Positions 18,444-27,449 of a DNA stretch of 47,748 nt are shown here, in pieces (the stretch's first letter is position 1; each line of letters begins with the position of its first letter). The stretch spans positions 1 to 47,748 of the forward strand of contig JAEZZG010000024.1 in assembly GCA_023442485.1 (NCBI GenBank). Reading direction: 5' to 3'. The translations under genes were made by a program, and so were the position numbers. The notes below the pieces were generated by a model. The model was not told the origin of the DNA. It ran no database searches and worked only from the letters and a program-made list of their open reading frames with translations. This DNA comes from Actinomycetes bacterium. Lineage in GTDB: Bacteria; Actinomycetota; Actinomycetes; Propionibacteriales; Propionibacteriaceae.

Positions 18444-18546
18444 AACCTGGTGGCTATCTAGTGGCGACCTGGTGTCTGGGTTCTTCGGTGGCGAGGTGGA
18501 TAGCCCCTAGAATGTCTGGCAGACCACTGCATAGAGGATGTGCTCA

Positions 18547-20010
18547 ATGACCACCCATGACGGACGGTTTCGGCTCAGTTGGGATGTGGCCCGCAAAGCC
18601 GTGCAACAACAAGACCCGTCGGATACTGGAATCCATTTTCAGGCAGTCTCCCATTCAGAAGCTGACCAGATCCATGACCGAGATGTCGTCGATCTCGTGC
18701 TGCGTATCTGCGAACTGGCCCTGGCTACCGGAGCCTCTGTCGCGGAAGCCACCGCGATCGCCTTGCAGCTCTTCGAGGTCCACCAGGTCTCTACCCACTT
18801 TGACATCACCAACCATTCAGTGATTTGTTCGCGCCCCGGCGGCCCGGATTCACAACCGATCACCGCGATGCGCCACGTCAAATTCCGGCGGACCGAATAT
18901 CACCGCCTGGCCCGGCTCCACGTCCTGGTCGAACAGATGTGCCAAGGGATGCCGCTGCACCAAGCTCGCGAGGAATTCAACAAGCTCACCATCCAGCCAA
19001 GGCTCTATCGACCCTGGGTCCCCGGTGTTGCATCAGGGTTGCAAGGCGGTCTGGTTGCGGTCATGCTCGGGGCCGGATGGTTCGAGGCCTTGATCGCCGG
19101 GATCGCAGTCATCGCGGTATTCATCACCCAACACAGCCTCGCCCGCCACAACGTCCCGGTGTTCTTTTCCCAGGCAATCGGGGGCATGATCCCGACGGCG
19201 ATCGCCATGGCCCTCGTCGTCGTGATCCCGACTTGGTGGCCCTGGTCCCCCTCCCTCGTCGTCGCAGCCGGAATCGTCGCCATGCTAGCCGGACTGAACC
19301 TCGTCGGCGCCTCCCAAGACGCCCTCGACGGCTACTACATCACCTCGTCCGGGAAGATTCTCGAAGTGGTGGTATTGACGCTGGGCATCATCGCCGGCGT
19401 GATGAGTATGCTCTGGATCGGGATTCGCCTCGGAGCTGACCAAACCATCTGGCCTACTGCCGGCTTCGCGGTCGCCCCATCAACGCGAATCCTGGCCGCT
19501 TCCCTGGTGTGCATGTTCGTTTCCATCACCTACTACGCCCCACTCAAGATGATCGGGTTAGCGTTCCTCCTCGGAGGCCTCGGCCAAGCCATCTACCTTG
19601 GTGGTGCCCCGGTTTTCGGATATGGGCCGCTCCAAGCCGGGATCGCCGCAATCGCCGTCGGCTTCTGCGCCGTCGTCACAGCCAGCCCGCTTCGGCTCCC
19701 CGTCGGAGGGCTGATCTCCTCGGCAATCACCTCTCTGCTGCCTGGGTCACTGATCTACCGAGGTCTCTACGACACGCTGCTCCATCAAACTGACCCGCTA
19801 CTGGGAACAGACGCCGGGACGTTACTGATGCAAGCCCTGCTCACTGCGGTCCTTTTAGCTGTCGGGGCATCCTTGGGACGGATCATCGCTCGTCCCCTGG
19901 TCATGCCGAAGTCTCGCTGGCGCAGGATTGCCCTAGTCAAGGCGTGGGGACGCGGGCTGACTCCACGGATGGTGCGCACCCGTCCAGGGAAACAATCACA
20001 GCGGAATTAG
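18547..20010 (+). CDS. ThrE-type threonine/serine exporter family protein
   Basis: The N-terminal soluble domain (about residues 45-165; GASVAEATAIALQLFEVH, VKFRRTEYHRLARLH) is the ThrE/DUF1212 domain. About ten hydrophobic segments follow, the second part matching the DUF3815-like half, so this is the fused single-chain form (487 residues). ThrE of Corynebacterium glutamicum exports threonine and serine using the proton gradient; the same role is likely, not certain. The start at ATG 18547 is nine bases after AGAGG; an ATG at 18538 overlaps that site. It is divergent from ileS and a TAGAAT element at 18508-18513 may be its -10 box. The small basic tail is probably cytoplasmic. Confidence 0.88.
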   Translation: MTTHDGRFRLSWDVARKAVQQQDPSDTGIHFQAVSHSEADQIHDRDVVDLVLRICELALATGASVAEATAIALQLFEVHQVSTHFDITNHSVICSRPGGPDSQPITAMRHVKFRRTEYHRLARLHVLVEQMCQGMPLHQAREEFNKLTIQPRLYRPWVPGVASGLQGGLVAVMLGAGWFEALIAGIAVIAVFITQHSLARHNVPVFFSQAIGGMIPTAIAMALVVVIPTWWPWSPSLVVAAGIVAMLAGLNLVGASQDALDGYYITSSGKILEVVVLTLGIIAGVMSMLWIGIRLGADQTIWPTAGFAVAPSTRILAASLVCMFVSITYYAPLKMIGLAFLLGGLGQAIYLGGAPVFGYGPLQAGIAAIAVGFCAVVTASPLRLPVGGLISSAITSLLPGSLIYRGLYDTLLHQTDPLLGTDAGTLLMQALLTAVLLAVGASLGRIIARPLVMPKSRWRRIALVKAWGRGLTPRMVRTRPGKQSQRN

Positions 20011-20035
20011 AGGCCAAGACTTCGCACGTCCAGGT

Positions 20036-20632
20036 CTAGGTGAGGACGAGGCGGCCATGGAAGGCCCGACCCAAGGTCACTTCATCGGCGTATTCCAGAT
20101 CGCCTCCGACGGGAAGGCCGGACGCCAACTTCGACACCTTGATCCCCAACGGGGACAATAGGCGTTGCAAATAGGTTGCAGTGGCTTCGCCTTCAAGATT
20201 GGGGTTCGTCGCCAAGATGACCTCTTCGATACTGGTGTCGTTGAGCCGCTGCAGTAGTTCGCGGATGCGCAACTCATTCGGCCCCACCCCATTGATGGGG
20301 GCAATCGCGCCGCCGAGGACGTGGTATAGGCCACGAAACTCGTTGGTTCGTTCAATCGCGGCGACGTCCTTGGACTCTTCCACCACGCAGATCACGGAGC
20401 GGTCCCGGCGGGGGTCGCGACAAATCCGGCACTCGGCCTCAGATGAGATATTGAAGCAGGTCTGGCAGAACTGGGCGGTTTCGCGGACGGAACGAATCAC
20501 ATCGGCGAGGCGATTGACGTCCTCGACGGGCTGGTCAAGTAAGAAGAACGCGATCCGCTGGGCACCCTTGGGGCCGACCCCGGGGAGCACCCGCAACTCA
20601 TCGATGAGATCTTGAACCGGACCCTCAAACAC
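20036..20632 (-). CDS. recR: Recombination mediator protein RecR
   Basis: Works with RecO and RecF to load RecA at single-stranded gaps. The helix-hairpin-helix LPGVGPKGAQRIAFFLL starts at residue 16. A four-cysteine zinc site follows (C56, C59, C68, C71 in CQTCF and ECRIC) and then the Toprim domain (ICVVEESKDVAAIERT, VILATNPNLEGEATATYL). At 198 residues it is standard length. The GTG start follows GAGGAGA. It is third in a dnaX-ybaB-recR run, 101 bases after ybaB, and converges with the exporter gene at 20010. Confidence 0.96.
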   Translation of the reverse strand: MFEGPVQDLIDELRVLPGVGPKGAQRIAFFLLDQPVEDVNRLADVIRSVRETAQFCQTCFNISSEAECRICRDPRRDRSVICVVEESKDVAAIERTNEFRGLYHVLGGAIAPINGVGPNELRIRELLQRLNDTSIEEVILATNPNLEGEATATYLQRLLSPLGIKVSKLASGLPVGGDLEYADEVTLGRAFHGRLVLT

Positions 20633-20733
20633 CTGCTCTCCTCACAGCCTCCATCGGTGGTTCGTTCAACTCTGGCCACGAACCCTCAGCCTGGCCGGGG
20701 ATATCGCCCGGCTTTCATCAACGACGCTGAACC

Positions 20734-21075
20734 CTAGAACCCGAATCCGCCAAGACCTGGCATCGACTGGGTGACCGCCGATTTAAACTGTCCCTGGGCG
20801 GCGCGCACAGCGGCGACGACGAGATCGGCTGTCACGTCGGTGGCGTCCGGGTCACATGCTTCAGGGGAGATCACTAACTCGATCAGATCGCCCTCACCGT
20901 TGACGGTAGCCTTCACCAGCCCGCCACCAGATTCGGCGCAGAAGGTTCGCGTCTTGAGGTTTTCTTGGGCATCAACCAATCGATCCTTCATCTGTTGAAC
21001 CTGGTCCATCAAGGAGCCGAGATCCAATCCACCGAAGGGGTTATTCGAGGGCTGGGCATCTGGAGTATTGGTCAT
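20734..21075 (-). CDS. YbaB/EbfC family nucleoid-associated protein
   Basis: A 113-residue protein with the YbaB core: the helix LGSLMDQVQQMKDRLVDAQE, then GGGLVKATVNGEGDL and a C-terminal helix VVAAVRAAQGQF. Family members bind DNA as tweezer-shaped dimers and influence nucleoid shape. A Gly/Phe-rich tail (MPGLGGFGF) closes the protein. It lies 83 bases after dnaX and before recR, an order conserved across many bacteria and suggestive of an operon. Confidence 0.93.
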   Translation of the reverse strand: MTNTPDAQPSNNPFGGLDLGSLMDQVQQMKDRLVDAQENLKTRTFCAESGGGLVKATVNGEGDLIELVISPEACDPDATDVTADLVVAAVRAAQGQFKSAVTQSMPGLGGFGF

Positions 21076-21158
21076 GACGCGTCCTTGTTGTGCTTACCTG
21101 CTGATTGCCGCCACTAGACTAAGCGGAGATTGATCCCCACCCAAGCTGCCACTCCCGC

Positions 21159-23753
21159 CTAGGCATCATCGACGACGGTTGCCTCGAACATATCCTGCAA
21201 GATCTTGACCGCTGAGTCTAAGGAAGTCTCGACGATTTGGTCATTGTCGACATCAACGGCGTCGTTGGCTTCTTCGGCGTAGACGTCGACCATCGAGGCA
21301 GTGGTGGCTGTGGGGCGAGTGCGCTCCTTGGCTTGGGCTGCCCAACTCGATTCAGTCCCGGCGACAGATTCACGGCTGGAACCCTGCGCCGGGTTCACTG
21401 ATTGGAAAGGGGCATCAACCCCGTCTGAATCTGTCGAAAACCCACTTGGCTGCGGGTGTGACGGGGTTCGGGGAGTGTCCGGGACAGGGGCTCCACCTTC
21501 GACAATCGTGAAGCGTGGACTAATCCCGAGCCGGTCTTGTAGGACTTGAGTCAACACCGGGATGCCAGTGCTATTTAATCCGAAGCTGGCACTGCTGTTG
21601 GCCACCATCAAGGTCAAGGTGTTGTCGGAATAGTCCGCAACCTGAACCTTTTCGAGGGCCACCCATGCCGACTTCTTCTTCCTCCTAATCAGGTCGAGGA
21701 GATCCGGCCATTCGGCACGGAGCTGGTCAGTCGTCACCTTAGCCACCGACGAAGAGATTTGAGCGGCAGCGGCCGAGACTGGGCGGGTCGGGGCGGACGG
21801 TCCAGAGGAGGCAGGCCCGGAAGAGTCCGGCAATGAGTGGTGCTGGGCGGTGGGTTGAGCATCGCTCCCCTGCCCGTTGGCTGAACCGCTGGATGGGCTG
21901 GTAACCGGTGCGGCAGAGGGGCCTTGCCCAGGACGGCGCGGCATGGACCCCGACACTTGACGAGTCGGCGTCGCCGGGCTCACCGTCTGCGGAGTCGACG
22001 GGGAAGGAGCCGGGGGTGCGGATTGGGCAACTGTCTGGCTAGGCGACGCCTGGCCGGATGAGGCTGGGCTCGGAGTCGACGGGGTTGGCTCGGCCTGAGT
22101 CTCCTCACCGTCTCCACCCCGATCAGGTTGCAACATCGTTGCATGGGTGTTCGCGGGTGTAGCGGGTCGGGGATGCAAGGCGGGTTCACCCGAAGCCGAC
22201 TCGGCCATATTGATCCGTCTCTCCAGACGATCCAGGCGCGTCAAGATGCCATCCTCACCGTCAACCCCCGGCAAGAGAACCTTGGAGCACATCAGCTCTA
22301 GGGTGAGCCGTGGAGCGGTGGTGCCACGCATATCCATCAGGGTCTGCGACACGATCTCGGTTGCCCTGGTGAGCTGGGCATGGCCTAGGTTCGAGGCTTG
22401 GGTTTGTAGCCTCGTCACCTGGAAGTCTGGCGCATTGATCAAACCGGAAGAGAGAGCGTCGGGGACTAGCGAAATAATCATCAGGTCGCGTAGCCGATTG
22501 AGCAGGTCCTGGACGAAACCGCGCGGGTCCTGGCCTGATTCCATGATCCGGTCGACCACGCGGAAGACGGCGTCTCCGTCACGGGCAGCGAAGGCGTCGA
22601 CGACTTCGTCGAGCAAGACGTCAGGGGTGTAGCCCAGCAAGGACATGGCTTGCTGGTAGTTGATCGGGCCCGCCCCGACGCCGCCGAGGAGCTGGTCCAA
22701 GATGGAGAGGGAGTCACGGACGGAGCCTCCTCCGGCGCGAATCACCAAGGGGAGCACGGAGGGTTCGACGTCGACGTTTTCGCGTGCACAAATCTCTTCC
22801 AGGAAGCCGGTCATCACTTTCGGCGGGACCAGGCGGAAGGGGTAGTGGTGGGTGCGCGACCGAATCGTGCCGATCACCTTTTCCGGTTCCGTGGTGGCAA
22901 AAATGAACTTGACGTGAGGCGGGGGCTCTTCGACGAGTTTCAGCAAGGCGTTGAAGCCTTGGGTGGTGACCATGTGGGCTTCGTCGACGATGTAGATCTT
23001 GTAGCGGGCGTCGACAGGGGCGAAGAAGGCCTTTTCGCGCAGATCGCGGGCGTCGTCGACACCGCCGTGAGAAGCGGCGTCGATCTCAATCACGTCGATG
23101 GAGCCAGGCCCTCCGGTACTCAGATCACGACACGACTGGCACACCCCGCACGGGGTCGGTGTCGGCCCCTCGACACAGTTCAGACAGCGAGCCAAGATTC
23201 TTGCCGAGGTTGTCTTACCGCAGCCGCGCGGACCGGAGAAGAGATAGGCGTGGGCGACTTTGTTGTTCTCGAGGGCGCGCATCAAAGGCCCGGTGACGTG
23301 CTCTTGACCGATCACATCCTGGAAGACGTCGGGACGGTAACGCCGATAGAGGGCTAGCGGCTCGGCAGGGGTGTCATCGGCAACCTCGCCGGGAGCTGAC
23401 CCGGCTGAGCCATCCAGCGCAGACGACGCCGACGGGGTCGAGGTGCGGCCGGAAGCTAGATCTGCTTCTGCCCCATCGTCAGGGTCGGCGATCGTCACCG
23501 CCTCAGTTTCGGCGAGGTCATCGACCGGGATGGGGGCGACATCTCCTTCGTCGTCAACGACGGCGATGGGCTCACTGCTACACAGATCCTTCCCGCAGGG
23601 ATCGACCTCCTGGGCGATGGGGGCGGCGTCAGTGTCGGCAGGGTCGTTGCCGAACAGATCGGGCCCGTCTTGGATGAAATCATCAACCACGGCGTCGACA
23701 GCGTCGTCGTGATCGTCATCCCAGAGAAGTTGGTTGCTGCTGAACTCGTCCAC
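21159..23753 (-). CDS. dnaX: DNA polymerase III subunit gamma/tau with a long acidic N-terminal extension
   Basis: Clamp-loader ATPase of the replisome. The family core starts only at residue 132 (LALYRRYRPDVFQDVIGQ); Walker A is GPRGCGKT (174-181), the zinc module has C193, C202, C205 and C208, and Walker B is IYIVDEAHM near 255. Domain III and a Pro/Ser-rich linker follow, then a C-terminal tau domain with TTDQLRAEWPDLLDLIR. The first 131 residues are acidic (many Asp, Ala, Glu) and not part of the usual protein, which normally begins within ten residues of the core. No ATG, GTG or TTG stands close to the core in frame, so the extension is probably translated. It is first in the dnaX-ybaB-recR run, with the SRP RNA gene upstream. 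Confidence 0.95.
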   Translation of the reverse strand: MDEFSSNQLLWDDDHDDAVDAVVDDFIQDGPDLFGNDPADTDAAPIAQEVDPCGKDLCSSEPIAVVDDEGDVAPIPVDDLAETEAVTIADPDDGAEADLASGRTSTPSASSALDGSAGSAPGEVADDTPAEPLALYRRYRPDVFQDVIGQEHVTGPLMRALENNKVAHAYLFSGPRGCGKTTSARILARCLNCVEGPTPTPCGVCQSCRDLSTGGPGSIDVIEIDAASHGGVDDARDLREKAFFAPVDARYKIYIVDEAHMVTTQGFNALLKLVEEPPPHVKFIFATTEPEKVIGTIRSRTHHYPFRLVPPKVMTGFLEEICARENVDVEPSVLPLVIRAGGGSVRDSLSILDQLLGGVGAGPINYQQAMSLLGYTPDVLLDEVVDAFAARDGDAVFRVVDRIMESGQDPRGFVQDLLNRLRDLMIISLVPDALSSGLINAPDFQVTRLQTQASNLGHAQLTRATEIVSQTLMDMRGTTAPRLTLELMCSKVLLPGVDGEDGILTRLDRLERRINMAESASGEPALHPRPATPANTHATMLQPDRGGDGEETQAEPTPSTPSPASSGQASPSQTVAQSAPPAPSPSTPQTVSPATPTRQVSGSMPRRPGQGPSAAPVTSPSSGSANGQGSDAQPTAQHHSLPDSSGPASSGPSAPTRPVSAAAAQISSSVAKVTTDQLRAEWPDLLDLIRRKKKSAWVALEKVQVADYSDNTLTLMVANSSASFGLNSTGIPVLTQVLQDRLGISPRFTIVEGGAPVPDTPRTPSHPQPSGFSTDSDGVDAPFQSVNPAQGSSRESVAGTESSWAAQAKERTRPTATTASMVDVYAEEANDAVDVDNDQIVETSLDSAVKILQDMFEATVVDDA

Positions 23754-23901
23754 ACTCGAAGCTTAGAGGGTGAGCGGGGCAATGTGTAGCCATGGGCGAG
23801 GATAGCCACTTCGCACTGCCTCGATGTGATCGCGTCGCGCCAGTTTTCGCGACGATCAGGCGAGGGTGGTTCGACGACGGGGTTTGATCGTAAAAATGAA
23901 A

Positions 23902-23993
23902 GGGGCCCCTCGCGTACCCGATAGAGCTCACTTACCCTTGCTGCCGTCAAGCCCTGGGGGAGTTGGGCGAGATACCGCCACACGAGAGACCGG
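23902..23993 (-). ncRNA. ffs: Signal recognition particle RNA (small bacterial type)
   Basis: The reverse strand contains the SRP domain IV hallmark: CAGG and AGCA flank a short hairpin GCT-TGAC-GGC (23943-23952). Outside it CCC/GGG and a long irregular helix follow, closed by GGTCTCTCGTGT pairing with ACGCGAGGGGCC at the ends. This RNA binds Ffh and directs ribosomes to the membrane. The tetraloop is TGAC (URRC class) instead of the commoner GGAA. The 3' end runs into GGGGCCCCTTTCATTTTTA, which may serve as terminator. Its place just upstream of dnaX is common in actinobacteria. The exact ends are estimated from pairing. Confidence 0.85.
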
Positions 23994-24098
23994 CACTCAT
24001 TCTAGAACACCGAGGCTCGGTTTCCAACCGGCAACACAAACCGGCGTGCACCGGCTGACTTCTGCATCCCTCTTCGTCAACAGGTCTAGGGTAGTTCC

Positions 24099-25559
24099 AT
24101 GCATCCTCAGACCCCACCGCCGCCCGATACCGTCGACCGCGACGTCGTTGAGGTGGTGGTCCCCAGCGACCAAAGCCTTAGCCGGTCCCTATCGAACCGC
24201 CACGTTCAACTCATCGCCATCGGGGGCGCCATCGGAACCGGGTTATTCATGGGGTCCGGGAAGACGATCCACGTCGCCGGTCCATCCATCCTCTTGACCT
24301 ACCTCATCATCGGCATCGCCCTTTTTGGAGTGATGCGCGCTATGGGCGAACTCCTGCTATTCAATCTCAACTACAAATCCTTCCAGGACTTTTCCGCCGA
24401 CATGCTCGGTAGCTGGGCCGGGTTCTTCTGCGGCTGGACCTACTGGCTGTGCTGGGTAGTGACCGGCATGGCCGAGATCATCGCCATCGCCTCCTACTGG
24501 GACTTCTGGGTTCATGACTCGCGACTATCCCTCGTCCTTGCCGCCGCAGTTCTCGCCGGTCTACTCGGCTTGAACCTGCTCACCGTCAAACTCTTCGGAG
24601 AGATTGAGTTCTGGTTCGCCCTGATCAAGGTGGTCGCGATCATTGCTCTGGTGGGGCTCGGCGTGGTGCTTCTCGTCGGTAGATTCACCACCCCCACCGG
24701 CGAGACCGTCTCGATCACCCACTTGTGGAATCACGGCGGTTTCTTCCCAACTGGGGCCTCCGGATTCTTCCAAGGTTTCCAAATCGCCATCTTTGCCTTC
24801 GTCGGTATCGAACTCGTCGGCACCACCGCAGCCGAAACCTCCAATCCGACCCGCACCCTGCCCAAAGCAATCAACTCGATTCCGATCCGCATCGTCGTGT
24901 TCTACCTGTGCGCCTTAGCCACGATCATGTCGGTGACGCCGTGGGACCAGGTCAATCCCGAAGTCTCCCCCTTCGTCAACGTGTTCTCCCTCGTTGGCCT
25001 CACCTCGGCGGCGTCACTGATGAACTTCGTGGTGCTCACGTCTGCGGCGTCGTCGTGTAACTCGGGGCTTTACTCGACGTCTCGGATGCTCTTCGGCCTG
25101 GCCCACAAGGGGATGGCACCACGGGCGGCAGGTCAACTTTCTCGGCGCATGGTGCCGCTGTGGGGGTTGATCACCTCGGTCATCTTGATCCTGGTGACAG
25201 TGGTGATCTTGATGCTCAATCAATCCGCAATGGAGGCCTTTACCTTCGTCACCACCATCTCGTCGGTGTTGTTCATCTTCGTGTGGGGGCTGATCCTGGC
25301 CTCCTACCTGGTGTATCGCAGACGCTACCCCGACGCCCACTCGACATCGATCTACCCGATGCCTGGCGGACGCATTTCCGCGTGGGCCTGTTTAGTCTTC
25401 TTCGGCTTCGCCCTGGTTCTATTGACCTTCGCCGAGGACACCAGACGAGCTATCGCGGTGACTCCGGTGTGGTTCATCATGCTTGGGGCAACCTGGTTGC
25501 TGACGAAGGGGCGCAGCCACCGCGACGATTCCACGACAACGCAGATCACCGACGATTAG
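24099..25559 (+). CDS. cycA: Amino acid permease, CycA-like (D-serine/D-alanine/glycine:H+ symporter type)
   Basis: A 486-residue transporter of the amino acid-polyamine-organocation family with about 12 membrane spans. RHVQLIAIGGAIGTGLFMGS is the conserved first span, and YKSFQDFSADMLGSWAGFF plus GWTYWLCWVVTGMAEIIAI closely follow the Escherichia coli CycA pattern. FVGIELVGTTAAETSNPTRT is the family's central loop. CycA takes up glycine, D-alanine, D-serine and cycloserine with protons. The ribosome site (AGGG) is weak. It is a stand-alone gene divergent from the SRP RNA and followed by tRNA-Ser. Other AAT-family substrates remain possible. Confidence 0.8.
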   Translation: MHPQTPPPPDTVDRDVVEVVVPSDQSLSRSLSNRHVQLIAIGGAIGTGLFMGSGKTIHVAGPSILLTYLIIGIALFGVMRAMGELLLFNLNYKSFQDFSADMLGSWAGFFCGWTYWLCWVVTGMAEIIAIASYWDFWVHDSRLSLVLAAAVLAGLLGLNLLTVKLFGEIEFWFALIKVVAIIALVGLGVVLLVGRFTTPTGETVSITHLWNHGGFFPTGASGFFQGFQIAIFAFVGIELVGTTAAETSNPTRTLPKAINSIPIRIVVFYLCALATIMSVTPWDQVNPEVSPFVNVFSLVGLTSAASLMNFVVLTSAASSCNSGLYSTSRMLFGLAHKGMAPRAAGQLSRRMVPLWGLITSVILILVTVVILMLNQSAMEAFTFVTTISSVLFIFVWGLILASYLVYRRRYPDAHSTSIYPMPGGRISAWACLVFFGFALVLLTFAEDTRRAIAVTPVWFIMLGATWLLTKGRSHRDDSTTTQITDD

Positions 25560-25577
25560 AGACCGCGTCAGGCTCAG

Positions 25578-25607
25578 TTAGCCATTTCGACCACGGTTGG
25601 GTATGAT
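25578..25607 (+). promoter_or_regulatory. Promoter of tRNA-Ser(GGA)
   Basis: TATGAT at 25602-25607 ends eight bases before the mature tRNA 5' end. TTAGCC at 25578-25583, 18 bases upstream, is a weak -35 candidate. The -10 box is strong and well placed. Confidence 0.5.
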
Positions 25608-25614
25608 CTTCGAC

Positions 25615-25703
25615 GGAGGATTCGCCTAGTGGCCTATGGCGCTCGCTTGGAAAGCGGGTTGGGCGTTCAGCCCTCGCGGGTTCAAATCCCGCATCCTCCG
25701 CCA
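25615..25703 (+). tRNA. tRNA-Ser (anticodon GGA)
   Basis: Acceptor GGAGGAT pairs with ATCCTCC, followed by G and an encoded CCA (25701-25703). The anticodon arm CGCTTGGAAAGCG shows GGA, and a long variable arm (GGGTTGGGCGTTCAGCCC) identifies a class II serine tRNA. T arm GCGGGTTCAAATCCCGC. It reads UCC and UCU codons. Confidence 0.96.
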
Positions 25704-25712
25704 CTGATTACC

Positions 25713-25747
25713 GAGCCTCAGAACTCTCTGAGGCTCGATTGCTTTTA
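25713..25747 (+). terminator. Rho-independent terminator of tRNA-Ser(GGA)
   Basis: A perfect 10-bp stem GAGCCTCAGA / TCTGAGGCTC with a four-base loop (ACTC), followed by GATTGCTTTT, starts ten bases after the tRNA 3' end. Confidence 0.8.
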
Positions 25748-25885
25748 CACCCCACCTACTCCCCTTTCCCTCCAACCTCCCCCCCGCAGACACCCCGGCA
25801 CCCAGCGCACGCAACCGTTACGCAACTCGGCGAGTATTTTCTGGACGGCCACCCGCCCGTCCCTGAAATCTGGCAAAGTACAACC

Positions 25886-26572
25886 GTGGGGAGCCTGCTG
25901 AAGACCTGGAGAAACGATCTCGCAACGGTGTTGTTGCCTGATGAACAACCGATCGCACTCTCCGCTGCTGCCTACTTCACCTCTGCAGAGTTCATCGCCG
26001 CCGAATCCAACAACGACGCCTCCCAACCCGAATACGACGAGCTCTACTACATGTTGCTAGGCATCCCGGCCCCGCAGACTGAGTCCGGAGCCAAACAGCC
26101 AGAGCCCTACCGCAAACCCTCTCGGCTATCCATGCTCAACCCGGCACTGCGCCGCCGCCGCCGCCACAGCCGGGCGAACTGGCAGGAGTCCCTCGACGCG
26201 GCACGCGACTTGACCTGGACCCAAACCCGTCCGCAAGACTCCGTGGCGCGACGCGATATTTCCCTCCTCGGCTTCCCCGGTTCCATCGCCACGTCTTTGC
26301 GCCCCATGCTCAGCGGGGACGACCGGTTCCTCTTGTTGACTAACCGTCGCCTCCTCGTCGTCAGTCTTCGCCCCGGACGAACCAAGTGCACCTGGCAGGT
26401 CGGCCTCGACCAGCTCTCTTTCATCCAGGCACGCCCGAAGTTCATGCAGTCAGGCAGGATTCTGCTCGGTTTCGCCGACCACTCCGCGATCGTCGTGATC
26501 GCCGGGATGCTCACCCCAGGGGAAGCGAAGAATCTGGTTCGCGGGTGGCATTACCTATCTCGCGATTCCTAA
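25886..26572 (+). CDS. Conserved-looking hypothetical protein, possible PH-like domain at the C-terminus
   Basis: About 228 residues, no membrane span and no signal peptide. An N-terminal helical part (KTWRNDLATVLLPDEQP) is followed by a very basic stretch with RRRRRHSR near residue 95. The C-terminal 100 residues alternate strands (DRFLLLTNRRLLVVSL, CTWQVGLDQLSFIQAR, RILLGFADHSAIVVI) and end in a helix. That pattern resembles a bacterial pleckstrin-homology-like fold, but I cannot confirm it. The GTG at 25886 is the likely start; the frame is open farther up only into the tRNA terminator. It stands alone between tRNA-Ser and the MarC gene. Confidence 0.65.
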   Translation: MGSLLKTWRNDLATVLLPDEQPIALSAAAYFTSAEFIAAESNNDASQPEYDELYYMLLGIPAPQTESGAKQPEPYRKPSRLSMLNPALRRRRRHSRANWQESLDAARDLTWTQTRPQDSVARRDISLLGFPGSIATSLRPMLSGDDRFLLLTNRRLLVVSLRPGRTKCTWQVGLDQLSFIQARPKFMQSGRILLGFADHSAIVVIAGMLTPGEAKNLVRGWHYLSRDS

Positions 26573-26683
26573 AAGACGCGTTCCGCCCGCCCCCTGGATA
26601 TACTTCACCGTGGATTCCCCGCGACCCTGATTTTGGGGGACAACGGCCAGAGAATGTGAAGTTTTAATGGCAGGAGACGGTTA

Positions 26684-27286
26684 ATGAAGGAAACCTTGCT
26701 CTCGACGGCAACCCTGTTCTTCTTAGTGATGGACCCGTTAGGCAATGTTCCCCTCTTCATTACAGCGCTGAAGAATGTGGAGGCGAAGCGGCGTCAATAC
26801 GTCATCATTCGCGAACTCCTCATCGCCCTAGGCGTGATGACCATCTTCCTCTTCTTCGGACGCCAGATCCTCGAGCTGTTGCAGGTATCGAATCCCGCTC
26901 TCACCGCCGCCGGCGGTGTGGTCCTGATCCTGATCGCGATCAGAATGGTCTTCCCCTCCCCTGAACGGCCGTTGAGGGAGAACGTCGAAGACGATGAGCC
27001 GTTCATCGTCCCGCTCGCCGTCCCCTACGTCGCAGGCCCGTCTTTACTCGCCATCGAAGTGGTGTTGATCAATCAGCAGCCCGACGATTGGGGAATCTTG
27101 TTGTTGGCCCTCTTCGCCGCCTGGCTGCTGTCGTCTATCATCTTGTTCCTCTCCGGCTATCTCGATCGATTCCTCGGACGCAAGGTGCTGCTGGCCATCG
27201 AAAGACTGATGGGGATGATCCTGGTCATCGTCGCGATGCAGATGATGATGGAAGGGGCCATGCAGTTCTTCACCCACCAGCTCTAG
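26684..27286 (+). CDS. MarC family membrane protein (YhgN-like)
   Basis: A 200-residue protein with six hydrophobic segments: LLSTATLFFLVMDPLGNVPL is the family's conserved first span, and PLAVPYVAGPSLLAIEVV the conserved fourth. The MarC/YhgN family has no proven function; despite the name it does not confer multiple antibiotic resistance. AGGAGA precedes the ATG by six bases. It lies about 110 bases after the unknown protein and about 160 before trpB2, on the same strand. Confidence 0.88.
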   Translation: MKETLLSTATLFFLVMDPLGNVPLFITALKNVEAKRRQYVIIRELLIALGVMTIFLFFGRQILELLQVSNPALTAAGGVVLILIAIRMVFPSPERPLRENVEDDEPFIVPLAVPYVAGPSLLAIEVVLINQQPDDWGILLLALFAAWLLSSIILFLSGYLDRFLGRKVLLAIERLMGMILVIVAMQMMMEGAMQFFTHQL

Positions 27287-27449
27287 CTGCACCCGGTTCC
27301 AGGCCGCCCCAAGACCAGGTGTGGATACGGGTTTGCCCAGCGCAGACCAACCGGCCGATCCGCGTCAACAAATATGACCGTGACCTGCGGATTCGTTACC
27401 CTAGTGGAGGTACCGGGCAACCCAGCCCGCCTCGAGGAAAGGTAATCCC

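Noticed and set aside
22650..23357. A 235-codon open frame opposite dnaX
   Set aside because: It mirrors the codon pattern of dnaX and has no family features or start signals.
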